NCBI RefSeq assembly: GCF_005047355.1
Contig: NZ_SUMC01000037.1
Span: 19,018 to 83,017 of the forward strand
Origin: Actinacidiphila oryziradicis
GTDB taxonomy: Bacteria > Actinomycetota > Actinomycetes > Streptomycetales > Streptomycetaceae
DNA length: 64,000 nt
Direction of reading: 5' to 3'
How positions within the stretch are numbered: the first letter of the stretch is position 1; every line of letters begins with the position of its first letter. The notes beneath the pieces are model-generated. The model saw nothing but the letters and a program-made list of their open reading frames with translations. It made no database searches and was not told the origin of the DNA. Made by a program: the position numbers and the translations under genes. Positions 36,616 to 47,077 of this stretch are shown in pieces.

Positions 36616-36634
36616 AGGTACGTGGAGGGGATCG

Positions 36635-37861
<1,227 letters not shown>

Positions 37862-38478
37862 CGGCGTCTGGGGCCTGCCCGCTCTCAGGCGTCGGACGGG
37901 CTCGGCTTCCCGAGGCCGTCCGACGACGGGTCCAGTGGCCTCGTCCAACGGCTCCGGGCCGAGGGGGCAGCCGGGCCGTGCCGCAGCCGTCGCGCGTGGC
38001 CGGCTCGGCGGCGAAGGCGCTGGCCAGGGCGCCGCGGCGAGGCCCCCGGCGAAGTGCTGCCAGCCACCGGCGCCCGGCGCCCGGCGCCCGGCGCCGGCAA
38101 CGGGCGAGGCCGCCTGCCGCGCCGGAAGGTCGCGCTGCCCGAGCAGAGAGCGCCGAACGCCGACGACACGAGTGGCTCCACAGCGGACCGGAAACCCCAC
38201 TTCGGCGACCCTCTGCCGCTCGCGGCGCGATTTCTGGTTCAATGGGTCCCATGGCCAGCTTCATTGACACCGCGACAGCTCGCAGCGCAGGGCGCAGCGA
38301 CCTGGAGCCGTTCTGGCCGTCTCGGCAGGAGAATCAGTTCGACCGTGAGTGTTGCCGCGCGACTTCCGCGCGGACCCGCGTCATCCGCTGACCTGCCGAT
38401 CCCGGCCGCCTCTGTCAGCATCCCGGTCCCGCGCACCTCGTCGTCATCCGACCCTTCGCGCGAAAGAGCCGAGACTCC
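37862..38478. other. Gap without a convincing gene
   Basis: About 620 bases. A run of CCGGCGC/GGCGCCC units at 38067-38100 is the only structure. A 46-codon frame (38251-38391) starting MASFIDTATARSAGR has a Cys-Cys near its end but no ribosome site; I do not call it a gene. Nothing else is seen. Confidence 0.45.
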
Positions 38479-39009
38479 ATGCCAACGACCCAGACTCTGC
38501 CCGTACCCCCGCAAGGCCGCCAGCGGCTGCGTGCCGTCCGGCCCGACGAAGTACCACCCGTCCCCGACTTCCTGCCGCCCGGCGCGACCTGGCTGCCGGC
38601 TCCGGGGCATGTGATGCCCGACGTGGCCGGCCAGACCCCAATGGTCGGCTATCTCGTCCTCGTCCCCGCCGACAGGGTGCCTGCCACGGTGGCCGCTCCG
38701 CCCCCGGCGGATCCGGCCATCTCCGTCCGTATCGACAGTGAGCGCCGTATCGCGCAGGTGTTTGGCCGCTCCCTCGACCTCACCTACCTGGAGTTCGAGC
38801 TCCTGTCCCACCTGGTCGCCCACCCGCACCGGGTGCACACCCGCGACCAGCTGGTGACCACGGTGTGGGGCTACGGACACGTCGGCGACGGCCGCACCGT
38901 GGACGTGCACATCGCCCGTTTGCGCCGCAAGCTGGGCCCCGATCACCGCGGCAGTATTGTCACTGTGCGTCGTGTGGGTTACAAGTACGCACCGCCGGCC
39001 TCGGGCTGA
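38479..39009 (+). CDS. Winged-helix DNA-binding protein without receiver domain
   Basis: A 176-residue protein. The first 75 residues are Pro-rich and not like a response-regulator receiver. The C-terminal 95 residues are an OmpR/PhoB-type winged helix: RSLDLTYLEFELLSHLVAHP, VHTRDQLVTTVWGYG, and RTVDVHIARLRRKLGPD with VRRVGYKY as the wing. Such orphan regulators exist in several copies in Streptomyces. It is monocistronic, ended by an excellent terminator. Confidence 0.85.
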   Translation: MPTTQTLPVPPQGRQRLRAVRPDEVPPVPDFLPPGATWLPAPGHVMPDVAGQTPMVGYLVLVPADRVPATVAAPPPADPAISVRIDSERRIAQVFGRSLDLTYLEFELLSHLVAHPHRVHTRDQLVTTVWGYGHVGDGRTVDVHIARLRRKLGPDHRGSIVTVRRVGYKYAPPASG

Positions 39010-39027
39010 GCCGGTAGCCCCGCGCAC

Positions 39028-39071
39028 GGGCCGTGCCTGTCGTACCCTTCGCGGTACGACAGGCACGGCCC
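39028..39071 (+). terminator. Very strong intrinsic terminator
   Basis: GGGCCGTGCCTGTCGTACC and its exact complement form a 19-bp perfect stem with a six-base CTTCGC loop, then a T-rich GTCTTGTTG tail. It lies 18 bases past the winged-helix gene stop. Confidence 0.92.
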
Positions 39072-39147
39072 GTCTTGTTGCTCTCTGCGATGCGGCAGAT
39101 TCCGGCGGGTGCAGAATGTCCCTTTGTGGGGTAGACCGGAGAGCGGC

Positions 39148-41220
39148 ATGGCTTATCAGGAGGAATGGACCGTTACCGAGCATGTGCTCGGCGCGTGGCC
39201 CGCACCGGCCGCCGCGTACCTGGACCTCAACAACTTGGGGGGCTTCGACTGGGACCTCGACCGGGGAAGGGTGCACCTCGACCCGCCCGGCCTGCGTGTC
39301 CTCGGCCTGGCCCCCGCGGACCACGACGGGGATCCGCGCAATCTGCTGTCCCGGCTGGCGCCGACCGAGGCCGATCGTCTCAGACGGGAGGTCGCCCAGG
39401 CTCTGGGGAACGGCCACGCCTCCTGGAGCGTCCACTTCCGCCTCACCCGCCACGACGGCATCCTCAGCTGGATCCACGCCCGCGGCCGGATCATCCGCGA
39501 TGCCACCGGCAGCCCCTGCCGGGTCATCGGCATCGTCAACGACGCCACCGACGATCTCGACCGGGCCGCCGCGTGCCTCCGCGAGGACGAGGAGCGCCCC
39601 CGGCAGAGCGATCTCGTCATGGAGGTCACCGCCTCCCTCGCCGAGGCCGTCACCGTACGGGACGTGACCGCCGCCCTGATCGACAGCCGCCGGGTGAGCC
39701 GCCTGGGCATCGTCAGTCTCTTCCTCGGTCTGGTCGAGGGGGGCCGGGTCCACGTCGTCGCCGAGGGAAAGTCCGACAGTTTTGTACCGGAGCTGCAGTA
39801 CACCCGGATCGACGACAACTTCCCCATGAGCGAGGTCGTCCGCACGCAGGAGCCCCGCTTCATCACCTCGAAGGAGGCCTTCGCCCGCCGCTACCCCAAG
39901 ATATGGCCCTTCCTGGAGCCCCTGGACGCGTCCGCCGCCGCCTACCTGCCGCTGATCGCCCAGGGACGGCCGATCGGTGCTCTCGGCCTTCTCTACCGCA
40001 ACAAGCACTCCTTCGCCGTCCAGGAGCGCGACCTCCTCATCGCATTGAGCGGCAGCATCGCCCAGAGCCTGCAGCGAGCCATGCTCTTCGATCAGGAGCA
40101 CGACATCGCGCAGGGGCTCCAGACCGCCATGCTGCCGCGCAGCATCCCCGAGGTCCCCGGCACCCGGATAGCCGTCCGCTACCGCTCCGCCCGCCTCGCC
40201 CGCGACGTCGGCGGCGACTGGTACGACGTCGTGGCGCTGCCCGGCGGCCGGGTTGCCGCCGTCATCGGCGATGTGCAGGGCCATGACACCCACGCTGCCG
40301 CCGTCATGGGGCAACTCCGGATAGCCCTGCGGGCCTATGCCGCAGAGGGCCACCCGCCCGCCACCGTCATGGCCCGCGCCTCCGCCTTTCTCACCGAACT
40401 CGACACCGACCGCTTCGCGACCTGCCTCTACGCCCAGATCGACCCCGCCACGGGTGCCACCGCCATAGTCCGGGCCGGCCACATCAGCCCCATGCTCCGC
40501 CACGCCGACGGCACCTGCTCGCAACCGGCCGTCGCCGGCGGGCTGCCGCTCGGACTCGCGGGCCGCCTGGACGACGCCGGCTTCCCCGTCACCACGACCG
40601 AGATCGGGCCCGGCGAGATGTTGCTGATGTTCAGCGACGGGCTCGTCGAACGCCCCGGCGCCGACCTCGACGACGGCCTCAAACTGCTCGCCGACGCGCT
40701 CCGCGACGGCCCGGACGACATCCAGCTCCTCGCCGACCAGCTGTGCGAGGCCGTGGGCGACCAGGGCTCCGACGACGACATGGCCCTGCTCCTCCTGCGC
40801 CGTGACTTTGACGGCTCGCCCACCCCCGCCCGCCGCCTCCGCCACCACATCGGCCCCGGCGATCCGAAAGCCCTGGCCACCGCCCGGACCATGATCCACC
40901 AGGCCTTGGACATCTGGGAGCTGCCCGAACGGGCGGACGACACCGTCCTCGCCGCCGACGAACTGATCACCAACGCCCTCGTCCACACCGACGGCGGCGC
41001 CGTGCTCAACGTCCGTCTGCTCCCCGGCGCCACCGCCCGCCTCCGGGTCGAAGTGCACGACCTCGGCGGCAACTGGCCCCGCCGCCGCGAAGCAGGCGAC
41101 GGTGAGGTGTCCGGCCGTGGTCTGCTCCTCGTCAGCCAGCTCGCCGACGCCTGGGGCGTCGAGCCGCACGGCGGCGGCAAGGTCGTCTGGTGCGAGTTCA
41201 GGACCGCACAGCCCCGTTAA
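39148..41220 (+). CDS. PAS-GAF-SpoIIE phosphatase-HATPase regulatory protein
   Basis: A 690-residue signalling protein. Residues about 20-135 are PAS-like (FDWDLDRGRVHLD; VIGIVNDATDD), 150-315 GAF-like (AYLPLIAQGRPIGALGLLYR), 325-545 a SpoIIE/PP2C phosphatase (ARDVGGDWYDVVALPGG; GDVQGHDTHAAAVMG; LLMFSDGLVERPG), and 570-690 an RsbW-like ATPase (ADELITNALVHTDGGAV). Phosphatase plus kinase in one chain implies control of anti-sigma antagonists by an intracellular signal. The ATG at 39148 is preceded by GGAGAG. Confidence 0.88.
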   Translation: MAYQEEWTVTEHVLGAWPAPAAAYLDLNNLGGFDWDLDRGRVHLDPPGLRVLGLAPADHDGDPRNLLSRLAPTEADRLRREVAQALGNGHASWSVHFRLTRHDGILSWIHARGRIIRDATGSPCRVIGIVNDATDDLDRAAACLREDEERPRQSDLVMEVTASLAEAVTVRDVTAALIDSRRVSRLGIVSLFLGLVEGGRVHVVAEGKSDSFVPELQYTRIDDNFPMSEVVRTQEPRFITSKEAFARRYPKIWPFLEPLDASAAAYLPLIAQGRPIGALGLLYRNKHSFAVQERDLLIALSGSIAQSLQRAMLFDQEHDIAQGLQTAMLPRSIPEVPGTRIAVRYRSARLARDVGGDWYDVVALPGGRVAAVIGDVQGHDTHAAAVMGQLRIALRAYAAEGHPPATVMARASAFLTELDTDRFATCLYAQIDPATGATAIVRAGHISPMLRHADGTCSQPAVAGGLPLGLAGRLDDAGFPVTTTEIGPGEMLLMFSDGLVERPGADLDDGLKLLADALRDGPDDIQLLADQLCEAVGDQGSDDDMALLLLRRDFDGSPTPARRLRHHIGPGDPKALATARTMIHQALDIWELPERADDTVLAADELITNALVHTDGGAVLNVRLLPGATARLRVEVHDLGGNWPRRREAGDGEVSGRGLLLVSQLADAWGVEPHGGGKVVWCEFRTAQPR

Positions 41221-41765
41221 GGGGGCGACTGACGAATCCCGCTGGGCCCCACGACGTACCGGTACCGCCCCGGCGCGCGCCGTCCCGCCCGGCGCTTCTC
41301 AGGGGCTGTCTGAGTGCCGCGCCCGAACCCGTGTCGTCGCCGTGACATGAGCATCCCCCAGCCTTCGGCCAAGAGGTGCCCCACGGCTGGACGCCGCAGG
41401 CCGACCGCGGGGTATCCCGCCGGCCGCCCCCTCGGCCCATCCACCCGGCCGGAGGCCGGCAGCTTGCGTCCCCGGGCAATGGGTGGGCGGCCGGGAAACC
41501 CCGCGCCGCAGCGGCGGAAACACCGCCCACCGGCTGCTTTCCGAACGCGCGCCCCGGCCCGCCCCGGGCCGGCCCGGCGCGGCGCCCGTCACCCGAACGG
41601 CCCACTCGCCACGACACGCTGCGCATTCGGCCGCAGGCTTTCCGTGAAGAGCCAGAGAGAACACCCGTAATCGCCAGGCTCTCGGGTCCGCCGGCACGCC
41701 GGCGTGCAATCCCGTCCCGAAGCGCTGTCACGACGCCGGCCAGCCCGGCACCGGGGAGGTTCGCG
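41221..41765. other. Gap with a degenerate copy of the dispersed repeat
   Basis: About 545 bases with no convincing gene. At about 41354-41383 there is a variant of the dispersed hairpin unit (CCCCCAGCCTTCGGCC then AAGAGGTGCCCC). No RNA gene seen. Confidence 0.45.
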
Positions 41766-42320
41766 ATGCCGACGGTGTCCACGAGCACAATCGTGCCCCG
41801 CCCGGCCGAAGAGGTCTTCGACTTCCTGGCCGACGCACGCAACCTCGCCCTGTGGAGTTCCGGCGTCGCCGCCGTGGCGCCGGACGCCGTACCGCCGGGC
41901 GAGAACGCCGAGTATCACTACCACTTCCCCGGCCGTCACCGCGAGCACCGCCTGGTGTGCTCGGTCTTCCAACCCGGCCGGCGCATCACCTTCCGCGGCC
42001 GCCGGATGTGGAGCCCGCTGGGCACCCAGGTCCCGGAGTACGGCTTCCGCCTCGTCCCGCACCCCCGCGGCACGCTCGTCGGGCTCACCGTCACCTGCAT
42101 CCTGCACGGCCCGATGGTGCTGCTCGCCCCGGTGATGGCCATGGCCTGGCGGCGCGACCTCCCAGAAGACGCCCACAAGCTCCGTGAGCTCCTCCGCGGC
42201 CCCAGCACCGCCCCTCCCGCCCCCTCCCTGTCTGCTCTGTCCGCCCTGCAGGCCGACGGCGCCTACGGCATCGCCCCGGCCCGGCCCGCCCCCTCGGTCA
42301 GGGCGGGCATCGGCACGTAG
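41766..42320 (+). CDS. SRPBCC-fold protein
   Basis: A 184-residue protein with an N-terminal START/SRPBCC-like domain: STIVPRPAEEVFDFLADARN, LALWSSGVAAV, EYHYHFPGRHREHRLVCSV. The family binds small hydrophobic ligands; no partner is indicated here. The last 40 residues are Pro/Ala-rich and probably disordered. GGGGAGG lies six bases before the ATG. It is followed after 94 bases by gnd. Confidence 0.72.
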   Translation: MPTVSTSTIVPRPAEEVFDFLADARNLALWSSGVAAVAPDAVPPGENAEYHYHFPGRHREHRLVCSVFQPGRRITFRGRRMWSPLGTQVPEYGFRLVPHPRGTLVGLTVTCILHGPMVLLAPVMAMAWRRDLPEDAHKLRELLRGPSTAPPAPSLSALSALQADGAYGIAPARPAPSVRAGIGT

Positions 42321-42414
42321 AACCGGTACGAACACCGCCCACGACGGCAGCCGGCGCACCACCACACCGGAACCCGCACAGGTACCGCACCCACCACCGG
42401 AAAGGAACCCGCAG

Positions 42415-43869
42415 ATGGCGCAGCAGGCGGCGCAGCAGGCCCGGATCGGCGTCACCGGACTGGCGGTCATGGGCCGCAACCTAGCCCGGAACCTGGCGCG
42501 CCACGGTCATCCCGTGGCCGTCCACAACCGCACCGCGGCCAGGACCCGTGCGTTCATCGAGGAGTTCGGCGACGAAGGCGTCTTCCTGCCCGCCGAATCG
42601 ATCCAGCAGTTCGCCGACTCCCTGGAGCGCCCCCGCCGCGCCATCATCATGGTCAAGGCCGGTGCCCCCACCGACGCCGTCATCGACGAGCTCGCCGCCG
42701 TCCTCGAACCCGGCGACATGATCGTCGACGGCGGCAACGCCGCCTTCCAGGACACCCGCCGTCGCGAAGCCGCACTGCGGAGGCGGGGACTCCACTTCGT
42801 CGGCACCGGCATCTCCGGCGGCGAGGAGGGCGCCCTCAACGGCCCGTCCATCATGCCCGGTGGCTCCGACGAGGCGTACCAGGCACTCGGCCCGCTCCTG
42901 GAGGACATCGCCGCCAAGGCCGACGACGGTACCCCCTGCTGCACCCACGTCGGGCCCGACGGCGCCGGGCACTTCGTCAAAATGGTCCACAACGGCATCG
43001 AGTACGCCGACATGCAGCTCATCGCCGAGGCCTACGACCTGCTCCGGCACGCAGCCGGCCTGCGCCCCGCCGAGATCGCCGAGATCTTCCGCGGCTGGAA
43101 CGAAGGCCGCCTGGAGTCCTACCTCATCGAGATCACCGCCGAAGTCCTGGCCCATACCGACGCCGCCACCGGCGGCCCCTTCGTCGACATCGTCCTCGAC
43201 CAGGCGGAACAAAAGGGCACCGGCCGCTGGACGGTACAGACCGCGCTCGATCTCGGCGCCCCTGTCTCCGGTATCGCCGAGGCCGTCTTCGCCCGCTCCC
43301 TGTCCGGCAGCGCAGAACTGCGTGCGGCGGCCCGCGGACTGCCCGGACCGGGGGAGACCTGGCTCGACAGCGCCGCCGGAGACCGCTTCGCCGACGACGT
43401 CGAACAGGCTCTGTACGCCTCGAAGATTGTCGCCTACGCCCAGGGCTTCAACGAGATCCAGGCCGGCAGCGCCGAATACGACTGGGGCATCGACCCCGGC
43501 GCCATGGCCGCCATCTGGCGCGGCGGCTGCATCATCCGCGCCCGCTTCCTGGACCGCATCAAGGAGGCCTACGACAGCGACCCCCACCGCCCCACCATCC
43601 TCACCGACCCGCACTTCTCCGATGCCCTCGGCGACGCCCAGGCGGCCTGGCGCCGCGTCGTCTCCACAGCCGCCGAACTCGGCGTCCCCGCCCCCGGCTT
43701 CTCCGCCGCCCTCGCCTACTACGACGCACTGCGCGCCGAACGCCTCCCCGCCGCGCTCATCCAGGGCCTGCGCGACTACTTCGGCGCCCACACCTACCGC
43801 CGCACCGACCGCGAGGGGTCCTTCCACACACTCTGGGGCGGCGACCGCAGCGAGGTACCGGCGGGCTGA
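42415..43869 (+). CDS. gnd: 6-phosphogluconate dehydrogenase (decarboxylating)
   Basis: Pentose-phosphate enzyme of 484 residues, the long NADP-type form. The Rossmann motif is GVTGLAVMGRNLARNLARHG, the substrate signature GTGISGGEEGALNGPSIMPGG, and VGPDGAGHFVKMVHNGIEYA holds the catalytic Lys. The C-terminal WRGGCIIRARFLDRI and EGSFHTLWGGDR are intact. AAGGA precedes the ATG. It likely shares a transcript with the kinase-like gene 35 bases downstream. Confidence 0.95.
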   Translation: MAQQAAQQARIGVTGLAVMGRNLARNLARHGHPVAVHNRTAARTRAFIEEFGDEGVFLPAESIQQFADSLERPRRAIIMVKAGAPTDAVIDELAAVLEPGDMIVDGGNAAFQDTRRREAALRRRGLHFVGTGISGGEEGALNGPSIMPGGSDEAYQALGPLLEDIAAKADDGTPCCTHVGPDGAGHFVKMVHNGIEYADMQLIAEAYDLLRHAAGLRPAEIAEIFRGWNEGRLESYLIEITAEVLAHTDAATGGPFVDIVLDQAEQKGTGRWTVQTALDLGAPVSGIAEAVFARSLSGSAELRAAARGLPGPGETWLDSAAGDRFADDVEQALYASKIVAYAQGFNEIQAGSAEYDWGIDPGAMAAIWRGGCIIRARFLDRIKEAYDSDPHRPTILTDPHFSDALGDAQAAWRRVVSTAAELGVPAPGFSAALAYYDALRAERLPAALIQGLRDYFGAHTYRRTDREGSFHTLWGGDRSEVPAG

Positions 43870-43904
43870 GGCCCCGCCGCCCGCCGCCCGCACCGTCGTG
43901 CAGG

Positions 43905-44546
43905 ATGGCTGCCGTGCAGCTGAACCCGATCTCCTGGCCCGCGTTGACCGAAGCACTCGCCGACCGCATCACCGATCTCACCCCCGCCGACGGCAGCCCC
44001 TGGCCACGCGTCGCCGTCGACGGCGCCCCCGCCGCCCGCACCGGCGAACTGACCGAGGCTCTGGCCGCAGCCCTGCGCACCCGCGGCCGCCCGGCCCTGC
44101 GGGTCAGCACCACCGGGTTCTGGCGCGCCGCGTCGCTGCGCCTCGAACACGGCCGCCACGACCCGGACTCGTACTACGACCTCTGGCTCGACACCGGAGC
44201 CCTGTGGCGCGAGGTACTCGGCCCCCTGTCCCCGGACGGCACCGGCCGCGTGCTGCCCTCCCTCCGCGACCCGGCCACCGACCGCGCCACCCGCGCCCCG
44301 TACACCGAACTCCCGCCCGGCGCCGTCCTCCTGCTCGACGGCTCCCTGCTCCTCGGCCACGGATTCCCCTTCGACCTCGCAGTCCACCTCCGCCTCTCCC
44401 CAGCCGCCCTGGCCCGCCGCACCCCCGAAGCCGACCGCTGGACCCTCCCCGCCTTCGCCCGCTACGACAACGAGCTCCACCCGGCGCAGACAGCCGACAT
44501 CCTCGTCCACGCCGACGACCCCCGCCGCCCCGCCTGGACCACCTGA
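43905..44546 (+). CDS. Uridine-kinase-like protein lacking the P-loop lysine
   Basis: A 213-residue P-loop kinase relative, similar in layout to the uridine kinases of Streptomyces: PRVAVDGAPAARTGELTEAL in the Walker A place, LRVSTTGFWRAASLRLEHGR, YYDLWLDTGALWREVLGPL, LPPGAVLLLDGSLLLGHGF. The Walker A would be GxxxxGK[ST]; here it reads GAPAARTG, with Arg45 and Thr46 where Gly and Lys are expected. Catalysis is therefore doubtful unless another residue serves. It sits right after gnd. Confidence 0.72.
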   Translation: MAAVQLNPISWPALTEALADRITDLTPADGSPWPRVAVDGAPAARTGELTEALAAALRTRGRPALRVSTTGFWRAASLRLEHGRHDPDSYYDLWLDTGALWREVLGPLSPDGTGRVLPSLRDPATDRATRAPYTELPPGAVLLLDGSLLLGHGFPFDLAVHLRLSPAALARRTPEADRWTLPAFARYDNELHPAQTADILVHADDPRRPAWTT

Positions 44547-44742
44547 CCCCGGCAGCCGACCCCCGCCGAGGGGCGCCGCACGCCCGCCGGCCGCTGAACC
44601 CGGACCGGCCCGACCCGCCGCCGGAGGCCGTCAGCGTGAAGGTGCCGTAATGGCGGCAGGGGCAGGCCCGGGCAGCGCCGCCGCAGAGGACCGCACCCTC
44701 CTTGCAGCCGGGCGCCACAGACCGTTAGCGTTCGGCTGCACC

Positions 44743-45747
44743 ATGACTCTCGCCATCGTGCCGCTGACCACCGAGCACATACCCGAGGCCGCCGCCCTCC
44801 ACGACCGCTGGTACGCCCGGGCCCGCAGAAGCCTCCCGTACCAGTCCGGCCGGACCACCGCGCCGCCCACCGGCGAGGAACTCCTCGGCAAGATCCTCGC
44901 CGAACCGCACGTGGAAGCCGCCTCCGCCCGCGCCGCCACAGGCGGCTTCGGGGGCTATCTCGCTGCCGTCCCAGTCGACCTCGCCGAGGACGAGCGCGCC
45001 GTGCTCGACACCCACCCCCGCTCGGCCCTGATCCCCTTCGGCGGCCACGCGCTGCGCGCCGGACAGGAGACCGAAGCGCTGCGCGGTCTCTACGCCGTCG
45101 TCGCCGAACGCCTCGTCGCCCAACGTCGTCTGGTCCACTACGTCGACCTGCCCGCCGACGACGCCGCCGCGCTCGCCTGGTTCCGGCTCGGCTTCGGCCT
45201 GGAACAGGTGCGCGGCCTCATGCCCGTAAAGGCCCGGGGCCGCCAGCCCCGGGGCGTGGACGCCTTGACCATCCGCCGGGCCGGCCCGGGTGATCTGCCG
45301 CAGATCGGCCGGATGGCGGTCGAGTCGGCCCGCCACCGCCAGAGATCCGCCGTTTTCCTCCCGCAGCCCGAGCCGGCCCTCGCCACCCTGCGCACCCACT
45401 ACGTCCGCGCCCTCGCCGACCCCCGCAGCGCCGCCTGGGTCGCCGCCCGCCGGGGCGAGGAGGTCGCGATGGTCGTCCTCACCCCGGCCACCACCGGCCC
45501 CGTAGTCCCCGAGGCCAGCGCCGAACTCGCCGAGTCCTATGTCACCCCGTCGGCACGCGGCGAGGGGGTCAGCCGGGTCCTGCTCGCCACCGCCCTTGCC
45601 TGGGCCTACGACAACGACTACCGCCACATCACCGCCCGCTGGCACGCCGCGTCCCTGCCCGCCGCCGGGCACTGGCCGGCGGTCGGCTTCAAACCGGTCG
45701 CTCACCGCCTGCACCGGGTCCTCGACCCGCGAATCGCAGCGGGCTGA
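44743..45747 (+). CDS. GNAT family N-acetyltransferase (tandem)
   Basis: A 334-residue protein with two GNAT-like halves: the first ending at HYVDLPADDAAALAWFRLGF and the second with ESYVTPSARGEGVSRVLLAT (acetyl-CoA loop) and WPAVGFKPVAHRLHRVLD. The ATG at 44743 begins TLAIVPLTTEHIPEAAALHD, a typical GNAT start. The substrate is unknown. It converges on a luciferase-type oxidoreductase gene with a small hairpin between them. Confidence 0.8.
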   Translation: MTLAIVPLTTEHIPEAAALHDRWYARARRSLPYQSGRTTAPPTGEELLGKILAEPHVEAASARAATGGFGGYLAAVPVDLAEDERAVLDTHPRSALIPFGGHALRAGQETEALRGLYAVVAERLVAQRRLVHYVDLPADDAAALAWFRLGFGLEQVRGLMPVKARGRQPRGVDALTIRRAGPGDLPQIGRMAVESARHRQRSAVFLPQPEPALATLRTHYVRALADPRSAAWVAARRGEEVAMVVLTPATTGPVVPEASAELAESYVTPSARGEGVSRVLLATALAWAYDNDYRHITARWHAASLPAAGHWPAVGFKPVAHRLHRVLDPRIAAG

Positions 45748-45773
45748 CATTTCCGGCAGCACAGGAATAACGA

Positions 45774-45789
45774 CCGGTTGGCGAACCGG
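45774..45789. terminator. Hairpin between convergent genes
   Basis: CCGGTT-GGCG-AACCGG, followed by an AT-rich palindrome CAATTAATTG (45793-45802), in the 59-base gap between two convergent genes. Likely a bidirectional terminator. Confidence 0.6.
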
Positions 45790-45806
45790 ACACAATTAAT
45801 TGATCG

Positions 45807-46862
45807 TTAGAAGATATGTGTGTCCCCGGGTGAATTCTCCCCTTCGGCCGCCCGGGGCTCCGCCGCCACCAGCCGCGCCAACCGCCGGTAGGATTCCAGC
45901 ATTTCCTCCCGGTCGTACGTACTAAGGGTGACCAGCACCTCATCCGCGCCGGTTTGCTCCAGAAGAGAGCCCAGCGACTCGGCGACCTCGTCCTCCGTGC
46001 CGCTGATGCGGCCGCTGCGGGCCTGCTCGAACAGCGTGCGCTCGCGCGTGGACATCTCCAGCCCCAGCACCGCCTCCGCCGGCATCAGCGGCGGGAACAC
46101 CCCGTGCGTCCGCGAGTACGCGCTCGACCAGGCCTCCGGCACCAGCAGCCGCCGCGCGGCCCCGCCGCTCCCGGCGACCGCGACATCGGCCGCCACGACC
46201 ACATAGGGCCGCTGCGCCCACGACGACGGCCGGAAGGCCGCCCGGTACGCCTCGATGGACCGCAGCATGGCCTCCTCGCCCCGGGCCGCGGTCATCACCA
46301 AGGGCAGCCCGGACGTCGCCGCTTGGTCCGCCCCCGAGCCGGTGGCCAGTACGAAGGCCTGGACCCTCAAGCCCTCGGCGGGCACCGCGTGCACCTGCGG
46401 GTACACCCGCTGTTCCCCGGTGAAGTACCCGAGCAGCTCGTCCAGTTGCTCGCCGAAGTCCTCCGCGGCGTTCTTGTCCCGGCCCAGCGCCCGCCGGATG
46501 CCGTCGGTGAAACCGACCGATCGCCCCAGCCCCATGTCGATCCGCCCGGGGAAGAGCGCCTCCAGCACCCCGAACTGCTCCGCCACCACCAGCGGCCGGT
46601 GATTGGGCAGCATCACACCGCCGGTGCCGACCCGGATCCTGGAGGTCGCCGCCGCCACGGCCGCCGCCAGTACGGTCGGCGCCGACCCCGCGACCCCGGG
46701 CACACTGTGGTGTTCCGAGACCCAGAACCGGTGGTAGCCGAGCCCCTCGGCCTGTCGCGCGAAGTCGACGGTGTCCCGCAGTGCCTGCGACGGATCCTGT
46801 CCCTGCCGGGTGCGCGAGCGGTCCAGTACCGAGAACCGCGTCGCGTGGAGTACTGGGGTCAC
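45807..46862 (-). CDS. LLM-class flavin-dependent oxidoreductase
   Basis: A 351-residue bacterial-luciferase-fold monooxygenase or reductase. RFSVLDRSRTRQGQDPSQAL at the N-terminus, YHRFWVSEHHSVPGVAGSAP, RVGTGGVMLPNHRPLVVAEQ and DMGLGRSVGFTDGIRRALGR are family blocks for flavin binding. The substrate is unknown. It is the last ordinary gene before the accessory region. Confidence 0.88.
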   Translation of the reverse strand: MTPVLHATRFSVLDRSRTRQGQDPSQALRDTVDFARQAEGLGYHRFWVSEHHSVPGVAGSAPTVLAAAVAAATSRIRVGTGGVMLPNHRPLVVAEQFGVLEALFPGRIDMGLGRSVGFTDGIRRALGRDKNAAEDFGEQLDELLGYFTGEQRVYPQVHAVPAEGLRVQAFVLATGSGADQAATSGLPLVMTAARGEEAMLRSIEAYRAAFRPSSWAQRPYVVVAADVAVAGSGGAARRLLVPEAWSSAYSRTHGVFPPLMPAEAVLGLEMSTRERTLFEQARSGRISGTEDEVAESLGSLLEQTGADEVLVTLSTYDREEMLESYRRLARLVAAEPRAAEGENSPGDTHIF

Positions 46863-47077
46863 CCCCGTTTCAACACCGTCCCGGCCAAAGGATTCCCGCG
46901 TTCCAACTACCCCCGTCTACCCCCGCTTTGAGGAGACGGTAATCACAACCTGTAAATTGCAAACGCACCGGTGCAGGCTGTGGTCTCCATCAACGGCATG
47001 GCAGACTTCTGGTGCGCCGCGCAGGCACGGATCGCCGAGGCAGTCCTCGGTGCACTTCGCAAGGAGATCTGAAAGAC

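Noticed and set aside
38067..38100. CRISPR-like short repeats
   Set aside because: The GGCGCC/CCCGGCG run is a simple tandem of six to seven bases without spacers.
38251..38391. 46-codon frame with a Cys-Cys pair as a possible small peptide gene
   Set aside because: No ribosome site, no conserved neighbour and surrounding sequence is repetitive; cannot be supported.
38239..41169. A 976-codon minus-strand frame over the SpoIIE phosphatase gene
   Set aside because: Antisense shadow of a well-supported multidomain gene; low-complexity composition and no ribosome site or domain.
42481..43956. A 491-codon minus-strand frame over gnd
   Set aside because: Antisense to an unambiguous 6-phosphogluconate dehydrogenase.
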